64,000 nucleotides of DNA, taken from Arcobacteraceae bacterium. GTDB lineage: Bacteria; Campylobacterota; Campylobacteria; Campylobacterales; Arcobacteraceae. Every line of letters starts with the position of its first letter. The stretch's first letter is position 1. The DNA lies in assembly GCA_023138835.1 (NCBI GenBank), contig JAGLOP010000010.1:1-64000 (forward strand), read 5' to 3'. A program made the translations under genes and the position numbers. The notes beneath the pieces were generated by a model, which saw nothing but the letters and a program-made list of their open reading frames with translations, ran no database searches and was not told the DNA's origin. Positions 28,501 through 38,737 of this stretch are shown here, in pieces.

Positions 28501-29994
28501 ATGATAAATTTAAAAGTTTTTAAAGATCTGGCAAAAGAATTCACCGTTTTATATGTAGAGGATGAAGATAAATTACGACAGAAAGTCAGTGCTTATTTAA
28601 AAAGATTTTTTTTAAAAGTAGATACAGCAAAAGATGGACAAGATGGGCTTGACCGTTATAAAGAAAAACAATATGATTTAGTTTTGACAGATATAAAAAT
28701 GCCGAAATTAAATGGTTTGGATATGGCAGCGGAAATAAAAGCCATTAATGAGTATCAAAATATATTAATCATATCTGCATATTCTGATATATCAAATTTT
28801 ACCACATCTATTAAATTGGGAATTGATGGATATATTATAAAGCCAATACATTTTGACCAGCTGAATACGACTTTATATAAAATATTGTATAAGTTAAAAA
28901 AATTTAGAGAAAATGTAGAATATAAAAATAATCTTGAAAAACTGGTTGAAGAAAAAACTATGGAAACTCGACAATTACAAGAGGAAAAAATAAAGAATTA
29001 TCAAAAAACTTTATATGCACTTGTAAAAATGATAGAAGACAGAGATATATATACGGGCGGTCATTCTCAAAGGGTTGCCTCATATTCTAAAATGATAGCA
29101 GTTGAATTGGGATTGGATGAGAATATTTGTGAAAATATTTATCAAGCTGGAATTTTACATGATATAGGAAAAATCGCTATTCCAGATACTATTTTGTTAA
29201 AACCAAGTGCGTTAGATGAGGTTGAATATAAACTTATTCAAGAGCATGTATCAATGGGGGTAGATATCTTAAGTCAAGTTCCAATGTTTGATGAGTTAAT
29301 TCCTTATATTGAAGAACATCATGAAAGGTTTGACGGCAGTGGTTATCCAAAAGGTTTAAAAGGTGATGAGATGTTATTAGAATCACAAATAATGGGCATA
29401 AGTGATACTTTTGATGCTATGACAACAAGTAGAATTTATAAAGCAAAAAAAAGTGTTAATCAAGCACTTGAAGAGATACAAAGTTTAAAAGGCATATATT
29501 TTAGAAATGATGTTACAGAGGCAGCTTTAAAGGTTTTATCAAAAATAGTACTGGATGATAATATTGATCAACTACCAACAACTAAACTAGAAGAGGAAAG
29601 ATTTTCATATTTTTATAAAGATCAAATTACAAATAGCTACAATGCAAGTTATTTAGACCTTGTATTAAATAAAAATAGATATGAAGTTAAATATAAATAT
29701 ATTAATTTTATTTCAGTCCATAATTTAGATAATATAAATAGTAAATATGGCTGGGAAGAGGGAAATAAGTATTTAAAAAATGTTTCATTAAACTTGCAAA
29801 ATATATACGGTGATGTTTTAATATTTAGAATACACAGTGATGATTTTTTGATCTTATCTAAATCAGACATTTTAATAGATGAAAATGAATTAAAAAAATT
29901 TATTTGTAGAGATGGACTGATATTTGAAGTAAAAAAATATGAAATTATAAAAAACAAGCTATTTTCTTTCTCTGATTTTGAATCTTCAAGATAG
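28501..29994 (+). CDS. Response regulator with HD-GYP domain and C-terminal degenerate GGDEF-like domain
   Basis: REC VLYVEDEDKL, LVLTDIKMPKLNG; HDIGKIAIPDTILLKPSALDEVEY, EEHHERFDGSGYPKGLKGDEM; C-terminal HNLDNINSKYGWEEGNKYLKNV...VLIFRIHSDDFLIL. Confidence 0.88.
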   Translation: MINLKVFKDLAKEFTVLYVEDEDKLRQKVSAYLKRFFLKVDTAKDGQDGLDRYKEKQYDLVLTDIKMPKLNGLDMAAEIKAINEYQNILIISAYSDISNFTTSIKLGIDGYIIKPIHFDQLNTTLYKILYKLKKFRENVEYKNNLEKLVEEKTMETRQLQEEKIKNYQKTLYALVKMIEDRDIYTGGHSQRVASYSKMIAVELGLDENICENIYQAGILHDIGKIAIPDTILLKPSALDEVEYKLIQEHVSMGVDILSQVPMFDELIPYIEEHHERFDGSGYPKGLKGDEMLLESQIMGISDTFDAMTTSRIYKAKKSVNQALEEIQSLKGIYFRNDVTEAALKVLSKIVLDDNIDQLPTTKLEEERFSYFYKDQITNSYNASYLDLVLNKNRYEVKYKYINFISVHNLDNINSKYGWEEGNKYLKNVSLNLQNIYGDVLIFRIHSDDFLILSKSDILIDENELKKFICRDGLIFEVKKYEIIKNKLFSFSDFESSR

Positions 29995-30140
29995 CTGCAT
30001 ATTTAAAACAGTTTAGTATTATAATAATCTATTTTATGGGATAGTGTCATAAAAATTTAACTACTAATAAACTTTAAGTCACACATAATATATTGCAGAT
30101 ATACTTTTTATTAAGTTATAATAATTATAAAAGGATAAAA

Positions 30141-31487
30141 ATGAAATTATATGCTCCATGGGAGAAGGCTTTTAACAAAATTGCCACTCCTTTTGAACAT
30201 TTTATACATGCACAAACTACTACAGGAATGATTTTGATGTTTATGACAGTGGTAGCACTTGTTCTTGCTAACACTCCACTAACGGAAACATATGCACATT
30301 TCTTTCATACAAGAGTAGATTTAAATGTTGGCTCTTGGCAACTGTCACACACTATTCATCACTGGATAAATGATGGTCTTATGGCCATATTTTTCTTTAT
30401 AATCGGGTTAGAGATAAAAAGGGAAATTTTAGTAGGTGAACTTTCAAATATAAAAGTTGCTATTTTGCCTATTTTTGCTGCTATTGGTGGTATGGTTTTT
30501 CCTGCATTGATATATCTTGGGATTAATGCAGGTGAGCCTGGGGCAACGGGGTGGGGAATACCAATGGCTACAGACATTGCATTTGCAATTAGTGCTTTAG
30601 TTCTTTTAGGGAAAAGAGTTCCCACTACACTTGTAACATTTTTGGTTGCCCTTGCTATTGTTGATGATCTTGGTGCTGTTTTAGTTATCGCAATATTTTA
30701 TACTGAACAAATTAATATGTTACCACTTGGTTTGGCAGGAGTATCTTTTTTGATTTTAGTTGTATTTAATCGTTTTGGGATACACATGATTCTACCATAT
30801 TTTATAGTTGGATTATTTATGTGGTTTTTTATGCTTGAATCTGGTGTTCATGCAACTATTGCGGGTGTGATAGCAGCTATGGCAATACCATCAAAACCAA
30901 AACAAGCCCCTTTAGATTTTACAAAACATGCTAAAAATTTAATAGATGAGTATGATAACTATCCAGTAGCTACAGATCATATGATGCATGAGAGACAAAA
31001 AGCAATTTTAATAAATATAAAAGATAGAATAGACGCAGTCGGTACTCCTGCTGCTAGATTGGAGCAGGATTTACATCTTCCTGTTGCTTTAATTGTTATC
31101 CCGCTTTTTGCGCTTGCAAATGCTGGTATAACCATAGATTTTAACTCTATTGGTACTACTATTATGGAGCCTGTATCTCTTGGAATTATTGCTGGTCTTA
31201 TTTTAGGAAAGGTTCTTGGAATTTTTGGTGTATCTTGGATGGCTATAAAATTAAAAATCGCAACACTTCCACAAGGTAGTACGATGAGTCAAATTTTTGG
31301 TGTGGCATTTCTTGGCGGTATTGGTTTTACTATGTCTATTTTTGTAGCAGACTTAGCATTTTTAAATAGTCCTGAGCTTATTTTTCAAGCTAAAGTTGGG
31401 ATTTTGGCAGCTTCATTATTTGCAGGTTTATTTGGTTTCTTTTGGCTTAAATATGTGGCTAAAAGAGATGATAGTCAAAGTAGTTAA
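30141..31487 (+). CDS. nhaA: Na+/H+ antiporter NhaA (start moved to ATG 30141 behind AAAAGGA RBS)
   Basis: GLEIKREILVGEL, GWGIPMATDIAFA, VALAIVDDLGAVLVIAIFYT, FLGGIGFTMSIFVADLAF. Confidence 0.93.
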   Translation: MKLYAPWEKAFNKIATPFEHFIHAQTTTGMILMFMTVVALVLANTPLTETYAHFFHTRVDLNVGSWQLSHTIHHWINDGLMAIFFFIIGLEIKREILVGELSNIKVAILPIFAAIGGMVFPALIYLGINAGEPGATGWGIPMATDIAFAISALVLLGKRVPTTLVTFLVALAIVDDLGAVLVIAIFYTEQINMLPLGLAGVSFLILVVFNRFGIHMILPYFIVGLFMWFFMLESGVHATIAGVIAAMAIPSKPKQAPLDFTKHAKNLIDEYDNYPVATDHMMHERQKAILINIKDRIDAVGTPAARLEQDLHLPVALIVIPLFALANAGITIDFNSIGTTIMEPVSLGIIAGLILGKVLGIFGVSWMAIKLKIATLPQGSTMSQIFGVAFLGGIGFTMSIFVADLAFLNSPELIFQAKVGILAASLFAGLFGFFWLKYVAKRDDSQSS

Positions 31488-31489
31488 AA

Positions 31490-32125
31490 ATGATTCAAGA
31501 TAACTGTACAAAAAAAAGAATAAAACCCAGACTTTTAAGAGATGTAAAAACAGAAGCATTACTCGTATTTGCAAGAACTGCTTTGGAAAGATTTTTTCAA
31601 AGAGTTGATGCAAATGATTGGCAACCGGTAGTTGGGACAGATGATGATACGATTTATATCTATGATACATTAAGAGATTTGAAAGATAAACTTCAAGAGT
31701 GTGTGGTAAATGTAGATTATTTAATGAATTTAGTTCAAAGTGCCAAAAAACATCCAGAACTCGTGAGCTTGGCTAAATTTGAAGAGCCATTAATAACTTA
31801 TTATGATGTTATGGCTAAAAAAGTAGAAGTCAATGTTCCAACCGATCAAATATGGTGGATACCTGAACTTATAGTTGTATGTACACTTAGTCATTGGATA
31901 TTGGAAGAGGAAAAATCTATATCCTTGTATCCATTTTTAAAAGATATTGATTATAATAAATTAATTGAGAAATTTGAAATATATGGGCAAAGTTTAGAAA
32001 AAGATAAAAAAAGTATCATTATAAATATGCATAAAATATCTTCAGAGATAATAGAAAAATTACAAAAAACAAAATATAAAGTAAATAAGCATAGAGTTTC
32101 TAAAACAAGGAAAAAGAAAAAGTAA
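31490..32125 (+). CDS. Hypothetical protein
   Basis: Intact ORF immediately after nhaA; no recognised motif. Confidence 0.6.
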   Translation: MIQDNCTKKRIKPRLLRDVKTEALLVFARTALERFFQRVDANDWQPVVGTDDDTIYIYDTLRDLKDKLQECVVNVDYLMNLVQSAKKHPELVSLAKFEEPLITYYDVMAKKVEVNVPTDQIWWIPELIVVCTLSHWILEEEKSISLYPFLKDIDYNKLIEKFEIYGQSLEKDKKSIIINMHKISSEIIEKLQKTKYKVNKHRVSKTRKKKK

Positions 32126-32136
32126 ACTATTTTAAT

Positions 32137-32628
32137 ATGATAAAAAAAAGAATTAAAAAACTAACAAAAAATCACAAATTAAAAGAGTTTATATATAAAT
32201 ATAAAATACCTCATGAGTATTTATCTGTAAATAGAACTATGGTAACAAAATCTTTTTTAATAGGTTTATTTATAGCACTTATACCTATGCCGATGCAGAT
32301 GTTATTTGTAGTTGTAATGATGAAATTCTTTAAATTCAATCTCCCCTTGGCTGTTGCATTATGTTGGATAACAAACCCGTTTACAATGCCTTTTATCTAC
32401 TATATAGAATATATTACAGGAAGTTTTATTTTAAATACTGATACGCTTGTCGTTGAGATGACAGCAGATTGGTTCAGCAATAATTTTTCAAATATTTTTA
32501 CACCTTTATATGTTGGCGCATTTTTTTATGCTACTATTATATCTACTGTTGTATATTTTTTGATAAATTATTTATGGATATATTTTGTGAATAAAAATAA
32601 AAAATTACATTATAAAGAGAGACCTTAG
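32137..32628 (+). CDS. DUF2062-like membrane protein
   Basis: [48 protein letters not shown]. Confidence 0.8.
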   Translation: MIKKRIKKLTKNHKLKEFIYKYKIPHEYLSVNRTMVTKSFLIGLFIALIPMPMQMLFVVVMMKFFKFNLPLAVALCWITNPFTMPFIYYIEYITGSFILNTDTLVVEMTADWFSNNFSNIFTPLYVGAFFYATIISTVVYFLINYLWIYFVNKNKKLHYKERP

Positions 32629-32650
32629 TTTTATTAATTGAGAGGATATT

Positions 32651-32758
32651 ATGAAAAAAGAATATGAAGATGGTATAATTGAAATAATAGATGATTTTAG
32701 TGCATTTGATGAATTATCATTAGAAGCACTGAAAAATAAGGAAAATAAAAATGCCTAA
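32651..32758 (+). CDS. Small ORF, 35 aa hypothetical peptide
   Basis: GAGAGGA RBS-like sequence then ATG; MKKEYEDGIIEIIDDFSAFDELSLEALKNKENKNA*; overlaps next start by 8 nt. Below ORF-track cutoff. Confidence 0.5.
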   Translation: MKKEYEDGIIEIIDDFSAFDELSLEALKNKENKNA

Positions 32759-33233
32759 CATACATGATGAATTACCTACAGAACATAAAGACCCCTTAAT
32801 ATCTTTTTTAAACAAGTTGATAAAAGTTGCAGTTAAATTATTGGCTATATTGATGGTACTTGTAATATTTTGGGGTGTTGCAGATGTGGTATATGTGATG
32901 TATCAAAATATAACGGCTCCACCTTTTATGCTGCTTAGTATTGCAGATATATTTAAAACATTTGCTGCATTTTTAGCTGTTTTAATTGCTATTGAGATTT
33001 ATCAAAATATAACTTTATATTTGAGTACAGATGTAATACCTATTAAACTTGTAATTGCAACGGCATTGATGGCGATAGCTAGAAAAGTGATTATTTTAGA
33101 TTTTAAAGATTTAACGCCTATGTATATTTTTGCAACAGCTACTGTTGTTTTAGCATTGGGTATCACCTATTATTTAGTTGGTAAACATCATAAAGAAAGA
33201 TTTGTTGATGAAAGAGAAGGTGATTATAAATAA
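32751..33233 (+). CDS. PsiE-like (phosphate-starvation-inducible) membrane protein
   Basis: Four TM segments; ITLYLSTDVIPIKLVIATALMAIARKVIILDFKDL. Confidence 0.8.
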   Translation: MPNIHDELPTEHKDPLISFLNKLIKVAVKLLAILMVLVIFWGVADVVYVMYQNITAPPFMLLSIADIFKTFAAFLAVLIAIEIYQNITLYLSTDVIPIKLVIATALMAIARKVIILDFKDLTPMYIFATATVVLALGITYYLVGKHHKERFVDEREGDYK

Positions 33234-34834
33234 TGTTAGAAATTATAATATTTACAATACTTATAGCTACATTATTAAATTTAGTTTTAAGACAGTTTGG
33301 TATTCCTACAATTATAGGTTATATAGCAACAGGTACAATTATAGCTTATGGTTTTGATTTGCATGAAGCGGTACACAGTCATGAACTAAAAGAGATAGCA
33401 GAGTTTGGTGTGGTATTTTTGATGTTTACTATTGGTTTGGAATTTTCTATAAATCATTTGGTAAGGATGAAAAAAGAGGTTTTTTTATATGGCGGTCTTC
33501 AGGTATTTTTAACGGCCGGTTTTTTTGCTTTTATTGCAAATAATTTTTTTAATATAGAGATAAAATCAGCTATTATTATAGGTGCTGCTCTTGCATTATC
33601 TTCGACTGCAATAGTACTTAAACTGTTAAATGAAAGTGGCGATATAAATAAAGCATTTGGTCGTAAAGTTTTAGGGATATTACTATTTCAAGATATTGCA
33701 GTTATTCCTATTTTACTTATGATAACAATCTTTTCTATTACAGATAAATCTATCTCTGACCTGCTTTTTACAACATTTAGCAATGCTATAGTTTTACTTA
33801 TAGGATTATTTGTAATGGGTAAATATCTACTTGAGCCATTCTTTCATCAAGTTAGTAAGACCAAATCAAATGAGATATTTGTAAGCTCTATTTTACTTAT
33901 AGTTATAGGTGCTTCTTATGTTGCATATAAATTTGGTTTTTCATATTCATTGGGTGCATTTATAGCAGGGATGATGATATCTGAAACACATTATAAGCAT
34001 CAAGTGGAAGCTGATCTTATTCCTTTTAGAGATTTACTTTTAGGGATCTTTTTTATAACTGTTGGGATGCAGCTTGACTTTAAGATTATATTTGAAAATA
34101 TTGGTATTATATCTTTGCTGTTACCAGCTTTAATAGTAATAAAAGTAGTTATAATTTTTTCAATTTTAAAATTTAAATCAAGCTCTAGAAACTCAATTAA
34201 AACAGCACTTTCTCTTTTTCAACTGGGAGAATTTGCATTGGTTATATTAGAGCTTTCATTCGCCAAAGGGTTGTTAGATCCGGTTGTTGGACAAGTTTTG
34301 ATAGTTATAGTAGTAATATCTATGATTCTCACCCCATTTGTTTTGAAAAATATATCGCAAATAGCGGATACACTTAACCGTAAAAAAGATGAAAATCATG
34401 GGTTTCCTCAAGTTGATAAAGAAAATCTAACAAATCATATCGTACTTATTGGTTATGGGCGGTTAGGAAAACATATATCAAAACTTATTCAAGATAAAGG
34501 TATGGAATTTATAGCTATTGAAGGAGATATTCAAACTGTAAAAGATGCACAAAAATTAAATCAACCGGTTATATTTGGTAATGCAGCGCAAAAAAATATT
34601 TTAGAATCTGTAAATATAAAAGAAGCATCATCTGTAATAATATCAATAGGAAATAGTAAAAAATTGGCACATATTTGTGAAGTGGTAAATGATTTAACAA
34701 AAAATACAAGAACAATAGTCAAAGTAAATAAATATGAGGAGAAAGAAGAATTATCTAAATTAAATTTATCTCATATTATTGTAGAAACAGAAAAAACTGC
34801 ATTAGCTATGTTTGATGAAGCTATGAAGTGTTAA
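33233..34834 (+). CDS. CPA2-family monovalent cation:proton antiporter with TrkA-N (RCK) domain, KefB/C-like
   Basis: FGVVFLMFTIGLEFS, ALSSTAIVLKLL, LFQDIAVIP; HIVLIGYGRLGKHISKLIQDKG. Confidence 0.9.
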   Translation: MLEIIIFTILIATLLNLVLRQFGIPTIIGYIATGTIIAYGFDLHEAVHSHELKEIAEFGVVFLMFTIGLEFSINHLVRMKKEVFLYGGLQVFLTAGFFAFIANNFFNIEIKSAIIIGAALALSSTAIVLKLLNESGDINKAFGRKVLGILLFQDIAVIPILLMITIFSITDKSISDLLFTTFSNAIVLLIGLFVMGKYLLEPFFHQVSKTKSNEIFVSSILLIVIGASYVAYKFGFSYSLGAFIAGMMISETHYKHQVEADLIPFRDLLLGIFFITVGMQLDFKIIFENIGIISLLLPALIVIKVVIIFSILKFKSSSRNSIKTALSLFQLGEFALVILELSFAKGLLDPVVGQVLIVIVVISMILTPFVLKNISQIADTLNRKKDENHGFPQVDKENLTNHIVLIGYGRLGKHISKLIQDKGMEFIAIEGDIQTVKDAQKLNQPVIFGNAAQKNILESVNIKEASSVIISIGNSKKLAHICEVVNDLTKNTRTIVKVNKYEEKEELSKLNLSHIIVETEKTALAMFDEAMKC

Positions 34835-34841
34835 AGGTATG

Positions 34842-35336
34842 TTAATAGATAAAGCCGATTTTCCCCATTACTATATCATTATGTTTGACAAATCTATCAC
34901 ACTTTTTACCTTCAAGATTTAGGCAAATTTGCTGCCATTTTTTAGTATGACCACCATTTGTATTAGGAAAATCTTTTAATACAAACATAAGAGCATGTGC
35001 ATATTCATGTGGTAAAACATAATCTATCATATACTCTTCACTTTCTTGAAATCTGTTTTTATTAAGTATAATTTTAATATTACCATTATCATATACAGCA
35101 AGCCCAAATAGATTATCTTTTATTTTAGATGATATTTTTATAGGAATATTAACTGATAGTCCATATTTTTGGTATATTAGTTTTTTTAAATGATGATTTT
35201 TTTGATTGATTCTTTCAACTATTTCTTGGGATAAAGGGTTGTCATTAAATTGTTTATTATTGTAATAAATATAACCTAACAACAACAGAGATATAGTTGT
35301 TATATATAAAAAAATGTTCTTGACTTGAGAAAGCAT
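34842..35336 (-). CDS. SprT-like putative zinc metalloprotease with N-terminal TM
   Basis: LPHEYAHALMF (HExxH) and GGHTKKWQQIC. Confidence 0.78.
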   Translation of the reverse strand: MLSQVKNIFLYITTISLLLLGYIYYNNKQFNDNPLSQEIVERINQKNHHLKKLIYQKYGLSVNIPIKISSKIKDNLFGLAVYDNGNIKIILNKNRFQESEEYMIDYVLPHEYAHALMFVLKDFPNTNGGHTKKWQQICLNLEGKKCDRFVKHNDIVMGKIGFIY

Positions 35337-35345
35337 TCGTAGTAT

Positions 35346-36203
35346 TTATTTTATACTGTTTATTTTCTTTTTTAAGCTTTTTCTAAAAGGTTCTCCCAAA
35401 ACATCCAATTGCACAAGATAGTTTGCCATATCTAAAGCAGAAGCTGGATCTCTTAAAATCTCATTTGCTTTTAAGATATTAATAGGATTATCGATTCTTC
35501 TTAAAAATTCAACTTTATCATCTTTTTTCATTTGACCTTCTTCTAAAACTCTATAATACCAACCAGTTCTTCCCGTGTCATATATATGTTTTGTAAAAGT
35601 TTTATTGTTGTGTTTTTTTGATATTTTCCAGCAAGGTTCTCTTGGCTGTGATACTTCAAGTGTGGTAGTTCCAATTTTATGAATATCTCCAATACATACA
35701 TCTTCTTCCGCAATTTTATCTAAGGTAAGATTTTCAGCCAATGCACCAAATATTAAATTATCTACTCCTAAATATTCTTCCCATTTTGGATAGTTTAAAA
35801 GGCTGTTTGCGAATATAGCCTTATGTTCCCCTCCATGATTTACAGTATCACTTACTTCATCTCCTTGGATCCCGTCAAAGGTAACATCTCTTATATTAGA
35901 AACAGGTTCTTTATATGAGCCGGTACTCCATTGACCCTCTTTCATAGTATCATCTTGGATTGTTCTTATCTTTCCAACTTGCAGTGATACAACAGTTGAT
36001 ATGATATTTTTTTTCATACGGCATTCCTTTTCTTGTGGATAAAGTTTATCTTTTATAATTAAGACTATAGATATAATCCAAATAATATCTAATATAAAAT
36101 TTTGTGGATAATCAAATACAAAATAAATGACAGGCAGCAGTAAAGCTACCGGGTATTTTATAAAATAAAAGAACATTATAAGTGAACCGTAAAGTTTAGA
36201 CAT
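35346..36203 (-). CDS. MOSC-domain (YiiM-like) protein with hydrophobic N-terminal extension
   Basis: VTFDGIQGDEVSDTVNHGGEHKAIFANS, LAENLTLD, VSQPREPCWK; about 62 aa hydrophobic N-terminus. Confidence 0.82.
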   Translation of the reverse strand: MSKLYGSLIMFFYFIKYPVALLLPVIYFVFDYPQNFILDIIWIISIVLIIKDKLYPQEKECRMKKNIISTVVSLQVGKIRTIQDDTMKEGQWSTGSYKEPVSNIRDVTFDGIQGDEVSDTVNHGGEHKAIFANSLLNYPKWEEYLGVDNLIFGALAENLTLDKIAEEDVCIGDIHKIGTTTLEVSQPREPCWKISKKHNNKTFTKHIYDTGRTGWYYRVLEEGQMKKDDKVEFLRRIDNPINILKANEILRDPASALDMANYLVQLDVLGEPFRKSLKKKINSIK

Positions 36204-36204
36204 T

Positions 36205-36552
36205 CTACTTTTTTATTTTAAATAAATTTTTTATTTTATTTAATCCTAATTGTATACCACTGTATTTCATAAGTTTTGCTAATTTTTTCCATTCGTTTTG
36301 TTCATAGCAAGGAGTTGGGCAGGTACGACATCTTGGTTTTATATCATGCGGACAATTTTCAAGCTTTAAAATTGAATATTCTAAAAGTTTAAAACATTCA
36401 TCACATAATTGAAATTCATAATTGTATTGGTTGTTTTGATATTCTACAGATTTCTTTTGGCATTTGATATTATTATGTTTTTTACCCTTACAATAAATCT
36501 CAAAAAATTTTTGTAAGGTTGCAATCTCACCGGAAAATTTTTCTGCGGTCAT
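36205..36552 (-). CDS. Nitrous oxide-stimulated promoter-family protein
   Basis: Small Cys-rich protein: FEIYCKGKK...LCDECFKLLEYSILKLENCPH...CRTCPTPCYE. Confidence 0.75.
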   Translation of the reverse strand: MTAEKFSGEIATLQKFFEIYCKGKKHNNIKCQKKSVEYQNNQYNYEFQLCDECFKLLEYSILKLENCPHDIKPRCRTCPTPCYEQNEWKKLAKLMKYSGIQLGLNKIKNLFKIKK

Positions 36553-37422
36553 TTAAAAAGCAACCAAGCCGTTAAGTTTCACTGATAAATTACTAATGGT
36601 TTCACTAACTAACTTTTCCATAAACTTTTCAAATTTATCCTCTTTGCTCCAAATCGGTTTTTTAACATTTGCTAAAATTTGAAGTTGAGTTTTTGCACTT
36701 GTTATATTATTTACTTCATCTATTAATCCAACTTCTTTTGCTTGAAAAGCTGTAAATATATGAGCATCAGCAAATTTGGTATGATCTTTTGGTTTAAGTT
36801 TTCTAGCTTCACTTACATGAGCTACAAACATATTATAAGTATCTTTAATTACTTTTTCCAACTCTTCTCTTTCTATTTTTGTCCAAGCTCTGGTTGGCGT
36901 TCCTGCTTCTTTGTATTTTCCTATTTTTACTGTTTGAGTTTTAATCCCAATTTTTGCCATAAGTTCACTGGCATCTACACTTTGCATAATCACACCAATA
37001 GAGCCTATCATACTTCCTGGATTTGCGATAATCTTATCGGCCCAAATAGAAGCATAATAACTTCCACTTGCCATAATTCCACTTGCATATGCAATTACGG
37101 GCTTAACTGCATTAAGTTCTTTAATAGCATAAGCTATTTCAACCGAAGGTGCAACAGCACCTCCTGGAGAATTTATATTAAATAAAATTCCCTTTATATT
37201 TTTATCATTTTTTGCCTTATTTATTTTTTCTAAAATATTATCTGCATCCATAATAGGACCATATAAATTTATAGTTTGTAAATTTGGTTTTGTCATACTT
37301 TTTGGGTCTGTACTGTTATATACAATAAAAATAATAGTTAAAAAGAAAACTGTTTTAAAGTTATCTTGAATAAATTTAATTGGCGCAGTAATCGGTAAAA
37401 ATAAAATTCTAAAAAAGTTCAA
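36553..37422 (-). CDS. sppA: Signal peptide peptidase SppA (S49 family)
   Basis: INSPGGAVAPSVEIAYAI, ASGIMASGSYYASIWADKIIANPGSMIGSIGVIM. Confidence 0.92.
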   Translation of the reverse strand: MNFFRILFLPITAPIKFIQDNFKTVFFLTIIFIVYNSTDPKSMTKPNLQTINLYGPIMDADNILEKINKAKNDKNIKGILFNINSPGGAVAPSVEIAYAIKELNAVKPVIAYASGIMASGSYYASIWADKIIANPGSMIGSIGVIMQSVDASELMAKIGIKTQTVKIGKYKEAGTPTRAWTKIEREELEKVIKDTYNMFVAHVSEARKLKPKDHTKFADAHIFTAFQAKEVGLIDEVNNITSAKTQLQILANVKKPIWSKEDKFEKFMEKLVSETISNLSVKLNGLVAF

Positions 37423-38692
37423 TAGATTTTCCTTGTATGTATGAAATCTGTACTTTTGTCGTATGTAGAATAATAGCGGTTGCTAAATCTTCAATATCGG
37501 TACATGTGTCAGGCAGTTTAAAACTTATAATATCTGCATCAAAATCCTTAGTCAAAATACCTTTTTTAAGTCCCAGTGCTTTTGCACCGCCGCTTGTAGC
37601 AGCTGTTAACAATTTCATTGCTAAATGGTTTGCATCAAAGTTTGTATGCATAAAAAATGAATTTCTAATCTCTTCAAACATATTTAAAGTATGATTTGAG
37701 CTTAAACCATCTGTTCCTATTGCTAATGGAATATCTTCAATATAACTTAGATTTAAAATAGTGTTATTTAAAAGTCTATTTGAATTTGGACAATGGATAA
37801 TTGAAGCACCTAATTCTTTAATTTGTTTTAACTCTTTTTGATTTGCTTGTACACAATGTGTAAAGCTTAAATTTTCAATATCTTTAAATTGATAAAGAAA
37901 AGTACTGGGCTTTGCAAATGATTCATGTTGATCCAACATATCTTTAAAGAACAGTTCAAATTCTCCAGTTGAATCATTTAACCAATCATTTTCAGCTTGA
38001 CTTTCTTGAAAGTGTGTTGATACCGCCATATTATTCTGCTTTGCTATTTGTAAAACTTCCCGTATTAAAAATGGATGAGTAGAATATGGAGAATGTATTG
38101 CAACTGCCGGTATAAAATTAGAAGATTCATGAGTGATTGCAGATTTGAGTTTTGCTTGAAAATCTAAAAACAAAGTATCGATCATCTCCGGTTTGCTTCC
38201 AAGAACTTCTGTAAAATAAACTACATTTATAGGTGTTTGAATACATGATTGCATATCAAATCCATAAGAACTAATTGCTCCTACAGTTGTAGTTCCATTT
38301 TGAAGCATCTTTTTTAATTCATCATCGATAAGAGTTTTTGTGGCTTTTTCTATTAGTTCTTCACGATTTGCAATAACTGAAAAAAGCCATTGTACAAAGT
38401 TGCCATATTTTAAAGTAGTTTTATTGGCACTGAATTCTAAATGAACATGAGAGTTAACAAGACCAGGCATTAATACTGAATCTTTACCACAATATTTATG
38501 TTCAACATTCGGATATTTATCTTTGATATCTTCTAATGTCCCAACTTCTATAATTTGTTTATCGAATACTATCGCACCATCTTTAATAATCTTGAAATGT
38601 TCATCGCAAGTTAAAAGCCAATCGGCACTTAATAGTTTGTAATTAGTTTGATTTATCATAATGTGATTATACAAGATTGAACTTAATAGCAA
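37409..38692 (-). CDS. Amidohydrolase, probable aminofutalosine deaminase family (start probably Met at 38659)
   Basis: MPGLVNSHVHLEFS, AIHSPYSTHP, VSTHFQES, IIHCPNSNRLL, IGTDGLSSN; neighbour of sppA. Confidence 0.8.
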   Translation of the reverse strand: MLLSSILYNHIMINQTNYKLLSADWLLTCDEHFKIIKDGAIVFDKQIIEVGTLEDIKDKYPNVEHKYCGKDSVLMPGLVNSHVHLEFSANKTTLKYGNFVQWLFSVIANREELIEKATKTLIDDELKKMLQNGTTTVGAISSYGFDMQSCIQTPINVVYFTEVLGSKPEMIDTLFLDFQAKLKSAITHESSNFIPAVAIHSPYSTHPFLIREVLQIAKQNNMAVSTHFQESQAENDWLNDSTGEFELFFKDMLDQHESFAKPSTFLYQFKDIENLSFTHCVQANQKELKQIKELGASIIHCPNSNRLLNNTILNLSYIEDIPLAIGTDGLSSNHTLNMFEEIRNSFFMHTNFDANHLAMKLLTAATSGGAKALGLKKGILTKDFDADIISFKLPDTCTDIEDLATAIILHTTKVQISYIQGKSIELF

Positions 38693-38737
38693 ATCAAATT
38701 TACTATATACTAAGATAAAAAAAGTTAGAATGAGAAC

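Noticed and set aside
36742-37185. Plus-strand ORF of 147 aa
   Set aside because: Antisense to the conserved SppA gene; Ser/Phe/Cys-rich shadow translation
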